Under the pieces are notes generated by a model that searched no databases, was not told the origin of the DNA, and saw only the letters and a program-made list of their open reading frames with translations. From contig JAUUZX010000147.1 of NCBI GenBank assembly GCA_030592025.1, forward strand, positions 1 to 5,533: 5,533 nucleotides of DNA, read 5' to 3'. Both the position numbers and the translations under genes were made by a program. How positions within the stretch are numbered: position 1 is the first letter of the stretch; the number at the start of each line of letters is the position of its first letter. Below, in pieces: positions 4,156 to 5,533 of the stretch. Source of the stretch: a bacterium (GTDB lineage Bacteria; Krumholzibacteriota; Krumholzibacteria; LZORAL124-64-63).

Positions 4156-5533
4156 ATGGCGCACCCCGTGAACAACTCCCTGCATGCGCGCCGCGGCGGT
4201 GTCCTGCTGGCGCTGGTCCTGGGTGGCCTGGCCGTCTGGGCGGGCTGCGTGGAGCGGGTCGACGACCCGGATCTGAGCGCCCACCCCAAGAGCTGGAACG
4301 AGACCGCATCCGACGACTTCCACGGCACTTACGTGGCCGACCGTGGCCTGGAATCCTGCGCCGGTTGCCACGGCGAGGACCACCGGGGCGGGAACGGCGT
4401 GCCCGGCTGCTACGATTGCCACGACGGCCCCGGCGGCCATCCCGCCGGTTGGGCCGCGGTGGAGCTGCACGGCACCGAGGTCGTCGATAATGGTTCGACT
4501 TCGTGCGCGGCCTGCCACGGCGAGGATTTCCTGGGCGACTGGAGCGGCGTTTCCTGCTACCAGTGCCACGATGGCCCCACCGGCGCCCATCCCGACGGCT
4601 GGGCCGCGGGCGACGCCCACGGCGCCGACGTTGTGACCAACGGCACCGGCGGCTGCGTCGCCTGCCACGGCACCGACTTCCTGGGTGGCTCCAGCGGGGT
4701 GTCATGCTCCGCGTGCCATGACGGGCCCGGAGGCCACGCGATCGGCTGGGTGGCGGCTGAGGCCCACGGCGCGGACGTCGAAATCAACAGTGCAGCCGAC
4801 TGCGCGACCTGCCACGGTGTCGACTACCTGGGTGGCTGGAGCGGCGTGTCTTGTTCCCAGTGCCACGACGGCATCGGCGGCCACCCGGTCGCTTGGGTCG
4901 ACGTCTCCCGGCATGGCGCTGACGTGGGGACCAACACCGCGGCGGACTGCGCGTCCTGCCACGGGGTCGACTACTCCGGCGGTTGGAGCGCCGTCTCGTG
5001 CTCCCAGTGCCACGACGGCATCGGCGGTCACCCCACCGGCTGGAGCGATGTCGCCCAGCACGGCGCCGAGGTCGTGACCAGCGGCGCGGTCTCCTGCGAG
5101 ACCTGCCACGGCGCGGACTACCTCGGTGGCTGGGGCGGCGTCTCGTGCTACCAGTGCCACGACGGGCCCAGCGGCCACCCGGCGGGTTGGGTGGCGCCCG
5201 GTTTCCACGGCGTGCCCGTGCGGTTCGACGGCACCGACCATTGCGCGGCCTGCCACGGTGCCGACCTGACCGGGGGCACCAGCGGCATTTCCTGCTTCAT
5301 GTGCCACAACGGAGCCGGCGGCCATCCCTACGACTGGGACCTCGCCCTCGAGCACGGCATGGAGGTGCGGCTGCACAGCGCGATTTCCTGCCAGGACTGC
5401 CATGGTCTCGACTACCGGGGTGACTGGACCGGCGTGTCCTGCTACCAGTGCCACCTCGGCGGCCCCAGCGGCCATCCCGATCGCTACTGGCGACCGTCCG
5501 TGCACGGTCAGGATGCCGGTGACGACCCGACAC
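4156..5533 (+). CDS. Repeat-built multihaem c-type cytochrome, probable outer-membrane lipoprotein (partial, at least 16 haems)
   Basis: The frame stays open to the window end, giving 459 residues with no stop. The N-terminus has basic residues (ARR), a hydrophobic core (GVLLALVLGGLAVWAG) and Cys31. AVWAGC resembles a lipobox, though Trp at -3 is atypical, so a lipid anchor is likely but not certain. Only about 11 residues separate Cys31 from the first repeat element. Sixteen CxxCH motifs follow in pairs, first Cys at residues 68/85, 117/134, 167/184, 216/233, 265/282, 314/331, 363/380 and 412/429. The two Cys in a pair are always 17 residues apart and units recur every 49 residues (50 where one residue is inserted). 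Each unit also conserves HG before the pair and a GHPxGW-type motif after it, supplying two extra His per two haems. It starts four bases after the 12-haem gene. By context it would be the cell-surface terminus of the electron conduit. I recognise no named family. Confidence 0.9.
   Translation, partial: MAHPVNNSLHARRGGVLLALVLGGLAVWAGCVERVDDPDLSAHPKSWNETASDDFHGTYVADRGLESCAGCHGEDHRGGNGVPGCYDCHDGPGGHPAGWAAVELHGTEVVDNGSTSCAACHGEDFLGDWSGVSCYQCHDGPTGAHPDGWAAGDAHGADVVTNGTGGCVACHGTDFLGGSSGVSCSACHDGPGGHAIGWVAAEAHGADVEINSAADCATCHGVDYLGGWSGVSCSQCHDGIGGHPVAWVDVSRHGADVGTNTAADCASCHGVDYSGGWSAVSCSQCHDGIGGHPTGWSDVAQHGAEVVTSGAVSCETCHGADYLGGWGGVSCYQCHDGPSGHPAGWVAPGFHGVPVRFDGTDHCAACHGADLTGGTSGISCFMCHNGAGGHPYDWDLALEHGMEVRLHSAISCQDCHGLDYRGDWTGVSCYQCHLGGPSGHPDRYWRPSVHGQDAGDDPT
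4321..5502 (+). repeat. Eight tandem ~147-bp coding repeats, each encoding a two-haem module
   Basis: Measured from the conserved His-Gly codon, units begin at 4321, 4468, 4618, 4765, 4912, 5059, 5206 and 5353. A ninth His-Gly follows at 5503. The period is 147 bases except for units 2 and 8, which are 150. Unit 2 has one extra residue in CHDGPTGAHP and unit 8 one extra in CHLGGPSGHP. The consensus in each unit is HGxxV, about 9 variable residues, CxxCHGxD, GGxSGVSC, xxCHDG and GGHPxGW. Units differ at many codons, so this is an old protein-level repeat rather than a fresh DNA expansion, except units 4 and 5, which share a 26-base identical run. Confidence 0.92.

Noticed and set aside
3267..4668. 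Long minus-strand open frames (about 353 and 382 codons) opposite the cytochrome genes
   Set aside because: They lie antisense to dense CxxCH codons in GC-rich DNA. Their translations are low-complexity Gly/Ala/Val- or Arg-rich strings that mirror the haem genes, so they are shadows.
4321..5502. Regular tandem repeats considered as a CRISPR array or non-coding satellite
   Set aside because: The period is 147 bases, a multiple of three, conserved positions are haem-motif codons, and there is no short invariant repeat with unique spacers. It is a coding protein repeat.
4702..5505. 267-codon minus-strand open frame with periodic Ala/Val/Gly-rich repeats
   Set aside because: Its periodicity is the antisense image of the 147-base cytochrome repeats, and no RBS or domain supports it.

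Overview
The window is GC-rich, roughly two thirds G+C by eye. It looks like part of a Gram-negative bacterial chromosome. The first gene ends in a Por-secretion (type IX) C-terminal sorting domain, which is typical of the Fibrobacteres-Chlorobi-Bacteroidetes superphylum and allied high-GC candidate phyla such as Eisenbacteria, Krumholzibacteriota and Gemmatimonadota. I cannot fix the taxon more closely than that.

Layout: (1) 1-434, plus strand: the 3' end of a secreted protein with a T9SS type A sorting domain. (2) 438-680, minus strand: a small GlsB/YeaQ/YmgE-family membrane protein, convergent with the first gene and three bases from it. (3) 817-1752, minus strand: a DHH/DHHA1 phosphoesterase of the type usually annotated as exopolyphosphatase. 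Two small hairpins separate it from the membrane-protein gene. (4) 1753-1974: a divergent intergenic region with the only AT-rich patch in the window (about 1811-1872) and a GC-rich stem-loop in the leader of the next operon. (5) 1975-5533, plus strand: a tight three-gene cluster that continues past the window end. It encodes a putative outer-membrane beta-barrel, a 12-haem periplasmic c-type cytochrome (joined by an ATGA stop/start overlap) and a probable lipoprotein multihaem cytochrome (4-base gap).

The third cluster is the notable part. Barrel, periplasmic multihaem cytochrome and lipid-anchored multihaem cytochrome, in that order, is the composition of a porin-cytochrome conduit such as Geobacter OmbB-OmaB-OmcB or Shewanella MtrCAB. 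Such conduits move electrons across the outer membrane to or from extracellular partners. None of the three proteins is one I recognise as a named family member. The last one is built from a very regular 49-residue repeat carrying two CxxCH haem sites and two extra conserved histidines. Eight complete units (16 haems) are visible and the protein is still open at the window end. Its haem-bearing reading frame has no stop inside the window; long ORFs in the other five frames over this region are shadows of it.
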